Positions 15,186-24,116 are shown, counted from the stretch's first letter. The stretch: 64,000 nt of DNA from Clostridiales bacterium (GCA_019415645.1 DXYV01000011.1:16620-80619), one strand, 5' to 3'. Notes: generated by a model from the sequence alone, not told the origin. Numbers and translations: made by a program.

Positions 15186-16688
15186 TCAGGCCCCCGCGGA
15201 GGCGGACAGACGGCGGATTCCGTCCCGAATGCGGGAGAGCGTCTCCTCCCGTCCCAGGATGTGGCACAGCTCCACTGCGCCGCCAGGGGTGACGGCCTTT
15301 CCGGAAAGTGCGGTGCGCACCGGCCAGAGGATGCGGCCGTTTTTCAGTTCCAGCTTCTGAGCCAGGCCGATGAGCGCGTCGTGCAGCACGTCATAGGTCC
15401 ACTCCGGCAGCGCTTCCAGCACCGGCAGGACGGCGTTCAGAGCCTCCAGGGAATTTTCCTCGTTGGTCTTCATCTTCTTGTGGCAGTATAGCTCGGTAGA
15501 GTAATCGGGCAGCGCGTCGAAGAAGTCCACCTGGGGGGCGATGTCCCGCAGGGTGTCGCACCGGCCCTGGACCAGTGGGGCCACCAGCTTCAGGTCGATG
15601 GCGGGGTTGTGGATGGCCTCCTTGAGGTAGGGCTCCGCCAGGGGGTAGAAGTCCTCGGGGGAGAGGGCGCGCAGATAGTTGGCGTTGAAGTAGTTGAGCT
15701 TCTCCCGGTCAAAGATGGCGGGGGATTTGGAGATGCCCGCGATGTCAAAGACCTGGGCCAGCTCGTCCAGAGTGAAGAACTCCCGCTCCGCATACTCCCC
15801 CTTGGGGGCCCAGCCCAGCAGGGCCACGTAGTTGACCACGGCCTCGGAGAGGTAGCCCTCGGCGATCAGATCCTCATAGGAGGGGTCGCCGTGGCGCTTG
15901 GACATCTTGTTGTGTGCGTCCCGCATGACGGGGGAGCAGTGGATATAGGTGGGAATCTCCCAGCCGAAGGCCTGATAGAGCAGGTTGTACTTGGGTGCGG
16001 AGGCCAGATACTCCGACCCGCGCACCACGTGGGTGATGCCCATAAGATGGTCGTCGATGACGTTGGCGAAATTGTAGGTGGGCAGCCCGTCGGACTTGAT
16101 GAGTACATTGTCGTCCAGGGTGGAATTTTCCACGGTGATGTCGCCGAACACCACGTCGGAGAAGGTGGTGGTCCCGCCCTCAGGAATTTTTTGCCGGATG
16201 ACATAGGGAACTCCGGCGGCCAGTTTTTCGTCTATCTCCTGGGGAGAGAGGTGCCGGCAGTGGCCGTCGTAGCCGCCCAGGCCGTTCTCCCCGTGGAGGG
16301 AATCCAGCCGCTCCTTGTCGCAGAAGCAGCGATAGGCCCCGCCCTTCTCGATCAGCAGCTCGGCATATTTGCCGTAGATGTCCCGGCGCTCAGTTTGAAT
16401 GTAGGGACCCACCGGGCCGCCTACGTCGGGACCCTCGTCCCAGGTCAGGCCGCATTTGCGCAGAGTCTTGTAGATGATCTCTGCCGCGTCAGCCACCAGA
16501 CGGCCCTGGTCGGTGTCCTCGATGCGCAGCAGAAACTTGCCGCCGCCGTGCCGGGCGATGAGCCAGGTGTAAAGCGCCGTGCGCAGATTGCCCACATGCA
16601 TGTAGCCGGTGGGGGAAGGAGCAAAGCGGGTGCGAATCCCGTCGTGGGGGATACGCGCCTCCATCTCCTGGAACCAAGTCATATCCAT
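15186..16688 (-). CDS. gltX: Glutamyl-tRNA synthetase
   Basis: 500 aa class I enzyme that charges tRNA-Glu. The HIGH-type signature is PSPTGYMHVGN at 24-34, the KMSK loop is KMSKRHG at about 261-267. RIEDTDQGR and GSEYLASAPKYNLLYQAFGW are further GluRS blocks. The length and the C-terminal helical anticodon domain are normal. Whether it also charges tRNA-Gln cannot be told from sequence alone. Start ATG 16688 lies 8 bp after GGAGG. Its promoter faces away from that of trpS. Confidence 0.96.
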   Translation of the reverse strand: MDMTWFQEMEARIPHDGIRTRFAPSPTGYMHVGNLRTALYTWLIARHGGGKFLLRIEDTDQGRLVADAAEIIYKTLRKCGLTWDEGPDVGGPVGPYIQTERRDIYGKYAELLIEKGGAYRCFCDKERLDSLHGENGLGGYDGHCRHLSPQEIDEKLAAGVPYVIRQKIPEGGTTTFSDVVFGDITVENSTLDDNVLIKSDGLPTYNFANVIDDHLMGITHVVRGSEYLASAPKYNLLYQAFGWEIPTYIHCSPVMRDAHNKMSKRHGDPSYEDLIAEGYLSEAVVNYVALLGWAPKGEYAEREFFTLDELAQVFDIAGISKSPAIFDREKLNYFNANYLRALSPEDFYPLAEPYLKEAIHNPAIDLKLVAPLVQGRCDTLRDIAPQVDFFDALPDYSTELYCHKKMKTNEENSLEALNAVLPVLEALPEWTYDVLHDALIGLAQKLELKNGRILWPVRTALSGKAVTPGGAVELCHILGREETLSRIRDGIRRLSASAGA

Positions 16689-16721
16689 CAGGAATTCCTC
16701 CAGTTTTGTCAGTCTCAGCTT

Positions 16722-16750
16722 ATTCTATATTTTAGAAGGAATGATGTCAA
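16722..16750 (-). promoter_or_regulatory. Promoter of gltX
   Basis: Minus strand: TTGACA (16745-16750), 17 bp, TAGAAT (16722-16727). It lies 7 bp from the divergent trpS promoter. Confidence 0.87.
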
Positions 16751-16756
16751 GATTTA

Positions 16757-16785
16757 TTGCCTTTCGGGGGAAAACGTGGTATGCT
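16757..16785 (+). promoter_or_regulatory. Promoter of trpS-tagO-mnaA
   Basis: TTGCCT (16757-16762), 17 bp, TATGCT (16780-16785). Transcription would start near 16792, which excludes the more upstream in-frame starts of trpS. No T-box is present. Confidence 0.68.
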
Positions 16786-16822
16786 AAATCAGTTAGAAAC
16801 CATAAAAAAGGTTGTGTCAAAT

Positions 16823-17821
16823 ATGGAAGAAAAAAAGGTCATGCTGTCCGGAATCCAGCCCAGCGGCGATCTTCATCTGGGGAATTACCTGGGGGCGATC
16901 AAGAACTGGAGCGCCCGGAGCGAGCAGTTTGACTGTTATTACTTTATGGCCGATATGCACACCATCACCGTGCGCCAGAATCCCGCCGACCTGCGCCGCC
17001 GCACGCTGGAGCAGCTGGCCCAGTATATCGCCTGCGGCCTGGACCCGGAGAAGAACACCCTGTTTATCCAGAGCCATGTCCCCGCCCATGCGGAGCTGGG
17101 CTGGGTGCTCAACTGCTACACCATGTTCGGCGAGCTGTCCCGCATGACGCAGTTCAAGGATAAATCCGCCAAGCACAAGGACAACATCAACGGCGGCCTG
17201 TTTACCTACCCCGCCCTGATGGCGGCGGACATCCTGCTCTATCAGCCGGACTATGTCCCCGTGGGAGAGGACCAGAAGCAGCATGTGGAGCTCACCCGCA
17301 ACATCGTCCAGCGGTTCAACGGCATTTACGGCGACGTATTCAAGATGCCCGAACCCTACATTCCCAAGGCGGGAGCCCGAATCATGGGCCTTACCACGCC
17401 GGACAGCAAGATGAGCAAATCCATCCCCGAGGGCTGCGTGTTCCTGATGGAAAAGCCAGAGGACATCCAGCGCAAGTTCAAGCGGGCCATCACGGACAGC
17501 GATACCGAGCGCTGTGTCCGCTACGACCCCAAGGCCAAGCCCGGCGTGTCCAATCTGATGAATATTTACTCCGCCGTCACTGGGAAAAGCTTTGAGGAGA
17601 TCGAGCGGGAGTTCGACGGCCAGGGCTACGGCGCCTTCAAGCCCGCCGTGGGCGAGGCCGTAGTGGAGACGCTGCGCCCCATCCGGGAGGAGGCCGAACG
17701 CATCCTCAAGGATAAGGCCTATCTGGAGTCAGTGTACAAGGCCGGGGCCGAGAAGGCGTCCTATGTGGCCAACAAGACGCTGCGGAAAGTCTACAAGAAG
17801 GTGGGCTTTGTGGCCCGATAA
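16823..17821 (+). CDS. trpS: Tryptophanyl-tRNA synthetase
   Basis: 332 aa, the standard bacterial size. Signatures are PSGDLHLGNYLG near residue 13 and DSKMSKS near 195, with ADILLYQPDYVPVGEDQKQH between them. It charges tRNA-Trp. The start is ATG 16823; earlier in-frame ATGs fall within the promoter. The ribosome binding site (AAAAAAGG) is rather weak and 12 bp away. It is followed after 12 bp by tagO, so wall precursor synthesis is transcribed together with a tRNA synthetase. Confidence 0.96.
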   Translation: MEEKKVMLSGIQPSGDLHLGNYLGAIKNWSARSEQFDCYYFMADMHTITVRQNPADLRRRTLEQLAQYIACGLDPEKNTLFIQSHVPAHAELGWVLNCYTMFGELSRMTQFKDKSAKHKDNINGGLFTYPALMAADILLYQPDYVPVGEDQKQHVELTRNIVQRFNGIYGDVFKMPEPYIPKAGARIMGLTTPDSKMSKSIPEGCVFLMEKPEDIQRKFKRAITDSDTERCVRYDPKAKPGVSNLMNIYSAVTGKSFEEIEREFDGQGYGAFKPAVGEAVVETLRPIREEAERILKDKAYLESVYKAGAEKASYVANKTLRKVYKKVGFVAR

Positions 17822-17833
17822 GGAGTAAATTCC

Positions 17834-19021
17834 ATGCCCATGTTTATGCGTGTCGATCTATCGACCATCGGTTATGTAGCCGCCGCCCTGGCGGTGGCGG
17901 CCCTCATTGCCTTTATCGCGACGCCGGTCGTCAAATCCCTGGCCTTTAAGGTCGGGGCGGTGGATGTGCCCAAGGACGCCCGGCGGATGCACGACCATCC
18001 CATTCCCCGGATGGGCGGCCTGGCGATTTTTCTTGGTTTTCTGCTGGCAGTGCTGATTTTTGTGCCTCTGACCAGCGCTATGGGAAACAGCGGAGCCGAA
18101 CTGCTCTCCGATTCCACCAAGGGGATGCTGCTGGGGGCCATTATCATTGTGATTCTGGGGGTCTTTGACGATATTTATGATCTGCCGGCCAAGTTTAAGT
18201 TCGTGGTGCAGATCATTGCCGCCATTGTGGCGGCGGTTTCGGGGAATGTGATCGACGTGATCTCCAACCCCAATGTGTTCAGCCAGAATCCCTGGCTGGA
18301 GCTTGGCTGGCTGTCCTATCCGGTCACTATCATCTGGATCGTAGCCGTCACCAATGCCGTCAACCTGATCGACGGCCTGGACGGCCTGGCCTGCGGTGTG
18401 TCCACCATCAGCTCCATGACCATGCTGGTCATCGCCCTGCTGGTGTCTGAGGTCAACGTGGCGGTTATGATGGGGGCCCTGGCGGGGGCCTGCCTGGGCT
18501 TTTTGCCCTATAACCTCAACCCGGCCAAGATCTTTATGGGGGATACGGGCTCCACCTTCCTGGGCTTCATCCTGGCCACCATGTCGGTGCAGGGAATGTT
18601 CAAAATGTATACGATCATCTCCTTTGTGGTACCCTTCCTGATGCTGGGCCTGCCCATTTTCGATACCTGCTTTGCCTTTATCCGCCGCATCGCCCACGGA
18701 CAGAGCCCCATGCACCCCGACCGCAGCCATGTCCATCATCGGCTGATCGACATGGGCTTTACCCAGAAGCAGGCCGTGGGAATCCTCTATGTGATCTCCG
18801 CGATCCTGGGCCTGTCCGCCGTGATTTTGACTACCAGCGGCGCGCTGAAGGCCATGATTTTTCTGCTGGCCATGTGTGCGGCCGGCGTTGTGGCGGGGAA
18901 AATCTTCCTGAGCAATAACGACGAGGGGAAGAAGCGGCCGTCGGCCACGGCGTCTTCCGCTTCCAGCCCGACGGGAACCGAGCCCGCGGCGCCGGACCAG
19001 AAGGAGGAGGAGCATGAGTAA
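17834..19021 (+). CDS. tagO: Undecaprenyl-phosphate GlcNAc-1-phosphate transferase (TagO/WecA)
   Basis: 395 aa polyprenol-phosphate sugar transferase with about eleven membrane segments. It moves GlcNAc-1-P from UDP-GlcNAc onto undecaprenyl phosphate, the first step of wall teichoic acid and related polymers. Catalytic landmarks are GVFDDIYDLP, NAVNLIDGLDGLA, FMGDTGSTFLG and HPDRSHVHHRL, whose His cluster marks TagO/WecA rather than MraY. The C-terminal ~40 residues are a Ser/Ala/Glu-rich tail. It overlaps mnaA by 8 bp. Confidence 0.93.
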   Translation: MPMFMRVDLSTIGYVAAALAVAALIAFIATPVVKSLAFKVGAVDVPKDARRMHDHPIPRMGGLAIFLGFLLAVLIFVPLTSAMGNSGAELLSDSTKGMLLGAIIIVILGVFDDIYDLPAKFKFVVQIIAAIVAAVSGNVIDVISNPNVFSQNPWLELGWLSYPVTIIWIVAVTNAVNLIDGLDGLACGVSTISSMTMLVIALLVSEVNVAVMMGALAGACLGFLPYNLNPAKIFMGDTGSTFLGFILATMSVQGMFKMYTIISFVVPFLMLGLPIFDTCFAFIRRIAHGQSPMHPDRSHVHHRLIDMGFTQKQAVGILYVISAILGLSAVILTTSGALKAMIFLLAMCAAGVVAGKIFLSNNDEGKKRPSATASSASSPTGTEPAAPDQKEEEHE

Positions 19022-20162
19022 GCGCAAGGTCATGACCATTTTCGGCACCCGGCCGGAGGCCATCAAGATGGCGCCTCTGGTGAAGGAGCTGGAGCGGCGG
19101 CCGGAGCTGGAGAGCTGCTGCTGTGTAACGGCCCAGCACCGCCAGATGCTAGATTCCGTGCTGGAGATCTTCCAGATCCGGCCGGACTACGACCTGAACA
19201 TCATGGAGGCGCGCCAGACCCTGTCCACCATTACCACGAAATGCCTGCTGGGCCTGGAGGAAGTGTTTGAGCGGGAAAAGCCGGATCTGGTGCTGGTCCA
19301 CGGCGATACATCCACCACCTTTGCCGGCGCGCTGGCGGCCTTTTACCACCAGATTGCCGTAGGTCATGTGGAGGCCGGCCTGCGCACCGGCGACAAGTAT
19401 TCGCCCTTTCCAGAGGAGATGAACCGCTCCCTGGTGGGGCGGATTGCCGACCTGCATTTCTGTCCGACACCCTCCAACCGCCGGAACCTGGCCGCCGAGG
19501 GCATTGAGCAGGGGGTGTTTGTGACGGGCAATACCGTGATTGATGCCTTAAAAACGACTGTTCGCAAGGATTATCACTTTACAACAAAACTCCTCAATGA
19601 GCTGGACTACAGCCGCAGGATTCTCGTGGTGACCTGCCACCGCCGGGAGAATTACGGCGAACCCATGGAACACATCATGACGGCTCTGCGCCGGCTGGCG
19701 CTGGCCTACCCGGACTGCACGCTGGTATACCCCGTCCACCTGTCGCCTGTGGTGCAGGAGGTGGCCCACCGTCACCTGGACGGGCTGGACAATGTCCACC
19801 TGATTGAGCCCCTGCTGGCAGACGAGATGCATAACCTGCTGGCCCGCAGCTATCTGGTGCTGACCGACTCCGGCGGCCTGCAGGAGGAGGCGCCCGCCCT
19901 GGGCAAGCCGGTGCTGGTGCTGCGCCGGGAGACCGAGCGGCCTGAGGCGGTAGCGGCGGGCACGGTCCGGCTGGCCGGCACGGAGGAGGAAGCGATTTTC
20001 CGCCAGGCCGCCCGTTTGCTGGATTCGCCGGAGGCTTACGCGCAGATGGCCCATGCGGTCAATCCCTACGGCGACGGCAGAGCCTGTACCAGAATCGTGG
20101 ATGCGATCTTGTACCGCTTCGGCCTGCGCAGCCAGCCGCCGGAGGAATTTTCGGGGACCTGA
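19014..20162 (+). CDS. mnaA: UDP-N-acetylglucosamine 2-epimerase (non-hydrolysing)
   Basis: 382 aa. Signatures include IFGTRPEAIKMAPLV, VHGDTSTTFAGALA, VGHVEAGLRTGDKYSPFPEE, TCHRRENYG and LTDSGGLQEEAPALG. It interconverts UDP-GlcNAc and UDP-ManNAc, and ManNAc is the second sugar of teichoic-acid linkage units, which suits the overlap with tagO. Start ATG overlaps the tagO stop by 8 bp with AAGGAGG upstream. The symbol could equally be wecB. Confidence 0.95.
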   Translation: MSKRKVMTIFGTRPEAIKMAPLVKELERRPELESCCCVTAQHRQMLDSVLEIFQIRPDYDLNIMEARQTLSTITTKCLLGLEEVFEREKPDLVLVHGDTSTTFAGALAAFYHQIAVGHVEAGLRTGDKYSPFPEEMNRSLVGRIADLHFCPTPSNRRNLAAEGIEQGVFVTGNTVIDALKTTVRKDYHFTTKLLNELDYSRRILVVTCHRRENYGEPMEHIMTALRRLALAYPDCTLVYPVHLSPVVQEVAHRHLDGLDNVHLIEPLLADEMHNLLARSYLVLTDSGGLQEEAPALGKPVLVLRRETERPEAVAAGTVRLAGTEEEAIFRQAARLLDSPEAYAQMAHAVNPYGDGRACTRIVDAILYRFGLRSQPPEEFSGT

Positions 20163-20186
20163 GCGGCCGTTGGAAAGGGGCAAAAG

Positions 20187-20948
20187 ATGGAAGAAAAAAG
20201 CAGAAACCGATTTGTCATCATCATTGCCCTGATTCTGGTAGCGGCAGTCTTTTACAGCTTTGCCATCAATTTGTTTGGCGAGACGCCCTCGGTTGAGCTG
20301 GCGGACATCAACGAGGACGCGCAGAATTCCGCTACCGTTCCGGTGGAGCCGGGGGACATCGTCCCGGTGGATGTGACGCCGGAGACGGTGCAGAGCGTGA
20401 TCGCCGAGCTGGACCGCTATACCAGCTATCAGCGCAGCGTTGTGGTGGAATATTTCCAGGGAAACGAGACCCTGGGCAGCCTGATCGCTCTGGTGGCGGT
20501 AGACGGCGGTTGGACCCGGGCGGATGTGACCGGCCAGAACGGACTGGTGGAACACTCCATTGTGGGCGACGGGACACGCTGGCTCTGGTATGACAGCGAT
20601 ACGGACTATCTCCGTACGCCTGCGTCGGAATCTTCTGCCGATCTGGCCCAGCGCCTGCCCACCTATGAGGATGTGCTGGACGTGGACCCGGAGGCCATCA
20701 CCGCCGCGTCCTATGAGAGCCGGGGCGAGCTGCCCTGTATCTATGTGGAGGTGGAGCAGGCGGAGCTGGGTTATCAGGAGCGGTACTGGATCTCGGTGGA
20801 GAGCGGCCTGCTGGTCTCCGCGGAGACCATAAAGGACGGCCAGGTGGTCTACCGGATGAGCTCCTATCAGGTGACCAGCCCGCTGGTGGATTCCGAGGGC
20901 AGCTTTACGCTGCCCGACGGCACGGTGCTCCATCAGGCCGGGGACTGA
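20187..20948 (+). CDS. Membrane-anchored extracytoplasmic protein of unknown function, LolA-like
   Basis: 253 aa: one N-terminal transmembrane anchor (~9-27), an acidic linker, then ~200 residues outside the cytoplasm. The alternating strand pattern (SVVVEYFQGNETLGSLIALV, GDGTRWLWYDSDTDYLR, ERYWISVESGLLVSAETI) recalls LolA-fold carrier proteins and the lipoprotein upstream of alr. AAAGGGG precedes the ATG. It ends the trpS-tagO-mnaA unit, so a role in envelope assembly is plausible. No catalytic motif is seen. Its last 16 bp overlap the convergent gene at 20933-21319. Confidence 0.65.
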   Translation: MEEKSRNRFVIIIALILVAAVFYSFAINLFGETPSVELADINEDAQNSATVPVEPGDIVPVDVTPETVQSVIAELDRYTSYQRSVVVEYFQGNETLGSLIALVAVDGGWTRADVTGQNGLVEHSIVGDGTRWLWYDSDTDYLRTPASESSADLAQRLPTYEDVLDVDPEAITAASYESRGELPCIYVEVEQAELGYQERYWISVESGLLVSAETIKDGQVVYRMSSYQVTSPLVDSEGSFTLPDGTVLHQAGD

Positions 20949-21319
20949 TCCGCCTCGCTCTCGCCCAGGCCCAGGAGCAGCATAAGGCCCAGGGCGATGA
21001 CCAGATCCAGATTGTCCCCTTCCAGAAAAAGAAACAGGATGATCAGAATTAGGAGGATGTCTCCGCTGTCCAGATTTTGCAGCGAGAAATTCTGAAACAC
21101 ACCGCCCAATAAATCGCCGATTCCCTTGGTCACGCTGCCCAGCAGATCGCCTGTGCGGTCCGGACCGCCCGAAGCGTGGGCGGAAGCGGGGCGGGAGCGG
21201 CCGCCCGGTGGAGCGGAGCGGGGAGAGCCGGCGTCGCCCGCAGAGGACGAGCGCCGGTCGGATTCCTCCTCCGGAATGGGCGCATAGGCGGTGCCGGGCG
21301 GGATATAGCGGTTATACAT
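20933..21319 (-). CDS. Small protein with a hydrophobic C-terminal hairpin, unknown function
   Basis: 128 aa. A hydrophilic, Ser/Pro/Arg-rich N-terminal half (begins MYNRYIPPGTAYAPIPEEE) is followed by DLLGG and a strongly hydrophobic end (ILLILIILFLFLEG and VIALGLMLLLGLG, about 87-122), which would form two membrane passes. No family is recognised. It is the last gene of a three-gene unit, overlapping the previous gene by 8 bp. The stop codon region overlaps the convergent gene by 16 bp with no terminator between them. Confidence 0.65.
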   Translation of the reverse strand: MYNRYIPPGTAYAPIPEEESDRRSSSAGDAGSPRSAPPGGRSRPASAHASGGPDRTGDLLGSVTKGIGDLLGGVFQNFSLQNLDSGDILLILIILFLFLEGDNLDLVIALGLMLLLGLGESEADQSPA

Positions 21320-21743
21320 GGCGCTCTTCCTCTCCTTTTGACTGGAAGCTGTCCAGGGCGATGCGGATCAGCCGGGTGAGCTTGGAGATCCGGATGGCTT
21401 TGTCCAGCTTGGCATAGCGTTCTTTTTTCACAAATGGGCGCAGGGCATTGAGCAGGGCGGCCCGTTCATCGTCATTGGACTGATACTCCGACAGCAGCCG
21501 CATTGCCAGCTGAAGCAGCCGGGGGTCCAGACTGCCCAGCGCGGAGAACAGGTCCCCGCCCGGCGCAGCCTGGGCCTGCGGCGGAGCGGGCGGCTCCGCC
21601 TCCTCTGCCTGCTCCGAATCAGGGGCGGCGGGCGGCGGGTCCTGCTTGGCGCCGCTGCCCAGGCTGTGGGCGAGCGTCAGAATCTGGTTCATGGCGTCCG
21701 GATTGGATAAGATCGCGCTTAATTTGTCCTCCAGCTCGCTCAA
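21312..21743 (-). CDS. Small helical protein of unknown function
   Basis: 143 aa with a TTG start preceded by AAAGGGGGG. An N-terminal helix (SELEDKLSAILSNPDAMNQI) is followed by a Pro/Ala/Glu-rich linker, then a C-terminal helical domain, LRPFVKKERYAKLDKAIRIS and KLTRLIRIALDSF, that is basic. The opening, SNPDAMNQILTLA, echoes the style of the 88-aa gene upstream, where NAPETQQLLSMLS and NDPEGKRLVEQI recur, suggesting a shared short helical repeat. No recognised family. It is co-transcribed with both neighbours. Confidence 0.65.
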   Translation of the reverse strand: MSELEDKLSAILSNPDAMNQILTLAHSLGSGAKQDPPPAAPDSEQAEEAEPPAPPQAQAAPGGDLFSALGSLDPRLLQLAMRLLSEYQSNDDERAALLNALRPFVKKERYAKLDKAIRISKLTRLIRIALDSFQSKGEEERHV

Positions 21744-21778
21744 CGCCGCACCCCCCTTTCATGACTTGTCGGTCTAAA

Positions 21779-22045
21779 TTACTTCTGGACCGCTTTGCGG
21801 ATCTGTTCCACCAACCGCTTTCCCTCCGGGTCGTTCAGCAGTTTGGACATCGCGCCCATAAGTTTGGCGGAGTCCCCCTTGGCGGCGGCGCTGGCCGCCC
21901 CCTCCAGGTCTCCACCGGCGTTCTGGGACAGCATGGACAGCAGCTGCTGGGTCTCGGGGGCGTTTTGAATGGCGTCCAGGGTATGCTTATCCTTCATAAG
22001 CTGTTCCGCCTGGCCGCTGTGCAGAAGATCTTTCAAATCGGGCAT
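21779..22045 (-). CDS. Small all-helical protein of unknown function
   Basis: 88 aa, entirely helical by composition, with repeated sub-motifs of the form (N/D)-x-P-E-x-x-x-L-(L/V) (NAPETQQLL, NDPEGKRLV) and a central Gly/Ala-rich segment. It is first in a minus-strand trio. Upstream on the minus strand, CATATACT (22072-22079) resembles the -10 of sporulation sigma-E-type promoters, but no matching -35 was found. I do not recognise the family; a link to sporulation is only a suggestion. Confidence 0.65.
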   Translation of the reverse strand: MPDLKDLLHSGQAEQLMKDKHTLDAIQNAPETQQLLSMLSQNAGGDLEGAASAAAKGDSAKLMGAMSKLLNDPEGKRLVEQIRKAVQK

Positions 22046-22105
22046 AGGGTTCCCACGTCCTTTCTAAGCACAGTATATGCCCGAAATAGAACCAGGTGAC
22101 GGTCA

Positions 22106-22606
22106 ATGAAAATTTTAGTGGTATCCGACAGCCATGGGGTACTGAAAAATTTGAGACAGGCGGTGGAGCGGGAGCAGCCGGACCGCATATTCCATTTGGG
22201 GGATCTGGTATCCGACGCCCAGCGCTTGTCCTGCGCCGCTCCGGAGATTCCTCTGGAGGCGGTGGTGGGGAACTGTGACGGCTGGACCCGCGGGGCGGGC
22301 AGCCTGCTGCTGGAGGTGGAGGGCGTCTCCTTCTTCCTGACTCACGGGCACCGCTATCAGGTAAAATCCGGCCTGAGCCTGCTGACCCAGGCGGGAGGGG
22401 AGGCCGGAGCGGATGTGGTGTGCTTCGGCCACACCCACCAGGCGCTGTGCCGGCGGTGGCCCGACGGAACGCTGGTGGTGAATCCCGGCTCCGTGGGAGG
22501 TATCCATGCGCCGGCCACCTATGCGGTCGTCACGGTGGAGAACGGCTGTGCCGCCGCAGAGCTGAAAACACTGGAAGGAGAGAACGGCCATGCTTTTGAC
22601 CATTGA
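22106..22606 (+). CDS. YfcE/MJ0936-type metallophosphoesterase
   Basis: 166 aa calcineurin-like phosphoesterase with all five metal-binding blocks: SDSHG, HLGDLVSD, VGNCDG, THGHRY and GHTHQA, closing with NPGSVGG. Related enzymes hydrolyse phosphodiesters with Mn2+; the physiological substrate is usually unknown. AGGTGA precedes the ATG. Its end overlaps coaX by 17 bp, so they are co-translated. It diverges from the small-gene trio. Confidence 0.9.
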   Translation: MKILVVSDSHGVLKNLRQAVEREQPDRIFHLGDLVSDAQRLSCAAPEIPLEAVVGNCDGWTRGAGSLLLEVEGVSFFLTHGHRYQVKSGLSLLTQAGGEAGADVVCFGHTHQALCRRWPDGTLVVNPGSVGGIHAPATYAVVTVENGCAAAELKTLEGENGHAFDH

Positions 22607-23378
22607 CGTAGGCAACACCAACATGGTATTTGGAATCTTTGAAGGGGAGCGCCTGGCGGGCAGCTTTCGCCTGCGGACCGAGTCCACGGCCACCTCGGAC
22701 GAGATCGGCCTGCTGGCCTGCACTTATTTTGAGCGGTTCGGCTGGAAGCCCGGCGACGTGGAGGCGGTGGTGATCGCCTCGGTAGTACCGCCGGTGATGT
22801 ATGCCCTGACCAGCGCCATGGTGAAATACTTCGGCAAGACCCCCTTGGTGGTGGATGACGCCCTGGACCCCGGGCTGCCCTACGGGGCGCTGGACAGCGA
22901 CGAGCGCCTGGGTCCGGACCGCAGCGTGGCCTGTATCGCGGCCATGGAGAAGTACGGCAAGCCGCTGGTGGTGCTGGATTTCGGCACAGCCACCACAGTG
23001 GACGCGGTGGACAAGCATGGTGTTTACCAGGGCGGGTGCATCGCGGCCGGGCTGCGGATCACTCTGGATGCGCTGACATCCAAGGCTTCCATGCTGCCGG
23101 CCATCGAGCTTTCCATGCCCGACCGGGTGCTCAACGCCACGGCGGTGGGGCACATTCAGGCCGGTGTGGTAGGCGGCTATGTGGGCGCCATGGAGTATCT
23201 GATTCGCCGGGCCAAGGCGGAGCTGGGCGGCGACGAGCCGATCAAGGTGGTAGCCACGGGCGGACTGTCCCGCATCGTGGCGGACAACACCGATCAGATC
23301 GACGTGGTGGACGGACAGCTGATTTTGGACGGCCTGCGAATCCTGTATCAGCGATATTGCGAGGAAAAGCAGGCATAA
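22590..23378 (+). CDS. coaX: Type III pantothenate kinase
   Basis: 262 aa ASKHA-fold kinase that phosphorylates pantothenate in the first committed step of CoA synthesis. DVGNTNMVFGIF is the phosphate-1 loop, GPDRSVAC and LDFGTATTVDAV hold the catalytic and pantothenate-binding Asp residues, and TGGLSRIV is the phosphate-2 block. GGAGAG lies upstream of the ATG, inside the yfcE-like gene. A bidirectional terminator follows. Confidence 0.95.
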   Translation: MLLTIDVGNTNMVFGIFEGERLAGSFRLRTESTATSDEIGLLACTYFERFGWKPGDVEAVVIASVVPPVMYALTSAMVKYFGKTPLVVDDALDPGLPYGALDSDERLGPDRSVACIAAMEKYGKPLVVLDFGTATTVDAVDKHGVYQGGCIAAGLRITLDALTSKASMLPAIELSMPDRVLNATAVGHIQAGVVGGYVGAMEYLIRRAKAELGGDEPIKVVATGGLSRIVADNTDQIDVVDGQLILDGLRILYQRYCEEKQA

Positions 23379-23418
23379 AACAGCGGCCCGCTTTGGGAAT
23401 GCGCACCTCGCCGAAAAA

Positions 23419-23458
23419 AACGACCTCTGAAGGCATCGCCTTCAGAGGTCGTTGTCTT
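23419..23458. terminator. Bidirectional terminator between coaX and the PepSY lipoprotein gene
   Basis: 16-bp perfect stem (23419-23434 with 23438-23453), loop ATC. Plus strand continues GTCTTT; minus strand continues TTTTTCGG, giving a U-run in both directions. Confidence 0.92.
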
Positions 23459-23483
23459 TCCCGGCAGACACGGCTGGGGAGCT

Positions 23484-24116
23484 TCAATCAAGCAGATCTG
23501 CGTTCCAGTCAAAAATAATTCCGGTCTGTGGGTCCAATTCAAACTCATAGTCCATACCATCGAAATAAAACTGTCCTTCATAACGAGAACGGCCATCCTC
23601 ATTTTCTTCCCAAATCTGAATCTCGTCAGAGGGGACTCCGGGCACTTTTTCCTGAAGAATCGCTTTGGCCTCCTCCAAATCGACGGCATTGCCGCCTAAG
23701 ACATCAAGCCATTCCTCGCCTACCTCATAATCCGCGCCGACGATCCTCCCGTCCTGGACGGAAAGCTCAAAATCATAATCGCCATAGTCCGTTTCAAATT
23801 CAATGTCATAAATAGCGATTCCGTGGTCGCCGTCACGCTCTACTTTTATATTGTAGGCGTCTGTTTCTGGTACGCCGACGTGCACCAGGGCAAGGCTCAG
23901 TGCTGTGTCTCTGTCAATCTCGCTTCCAGGCGCGGAGGAGGGCAGGGGCACGGAAGTAGTTGGAACGGATTCCGGAACGGGGGAAATGGAAACTTCTTCC
24001 GCCGGGCTGGTTGTGACCGCTGGCGACTGAGATGCGGCAGAGCTGGAGGGAGTGGAACTGCAGCTGGATAAGAGAAAAAAGGAAGCAGCCAGAGCGATTG
24101 GAACATAACGTTTCAT
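23484..24116 (-). CDS. Lipoprotein with PepSY domains
   Basis: 210 aa. Signal peptide with lipobox LLSSC (Cys19), a Ser/Pro/Thr-rich spacer to ~70, then two PepSY-type units. ALSLALVHVGVPETDAYNIK plus IYDIEFETDYGDYDFELSV is the first; LEEAKAILQEKVPGVP plus YEGQFYFDGMDYEFEL is the second. PepSY domains commonly inhibit or regulate extracytoplasmic peptidases; here a VanY-type carboxypeptidase is encoded 67 bp upstream in the same direction. ATG 24116 is used, since GGAG lies 11 bp upstream. The gene looks more AT-rich than its neighbours. Confidence 0.85.
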   Translation of the reverse strand: MKRYVPIALAASFFLLSSCSSTPSSSAASQSPAVTTSPAEEVSISPVPESVPTTSVPLPSSAPGSEIDRDTALSLALVHVGVPETDAYNIKVERDGDHGIAIYDIEFETDYGDYDFELSVQDGRIVGADYEVGEEWLDVLGGNAVDLEEAKAILQEKVPGVPSDEIQIWEENEDGRSRYEGQFYFDGMDYEFELDPQTGIIFDWNADLLD

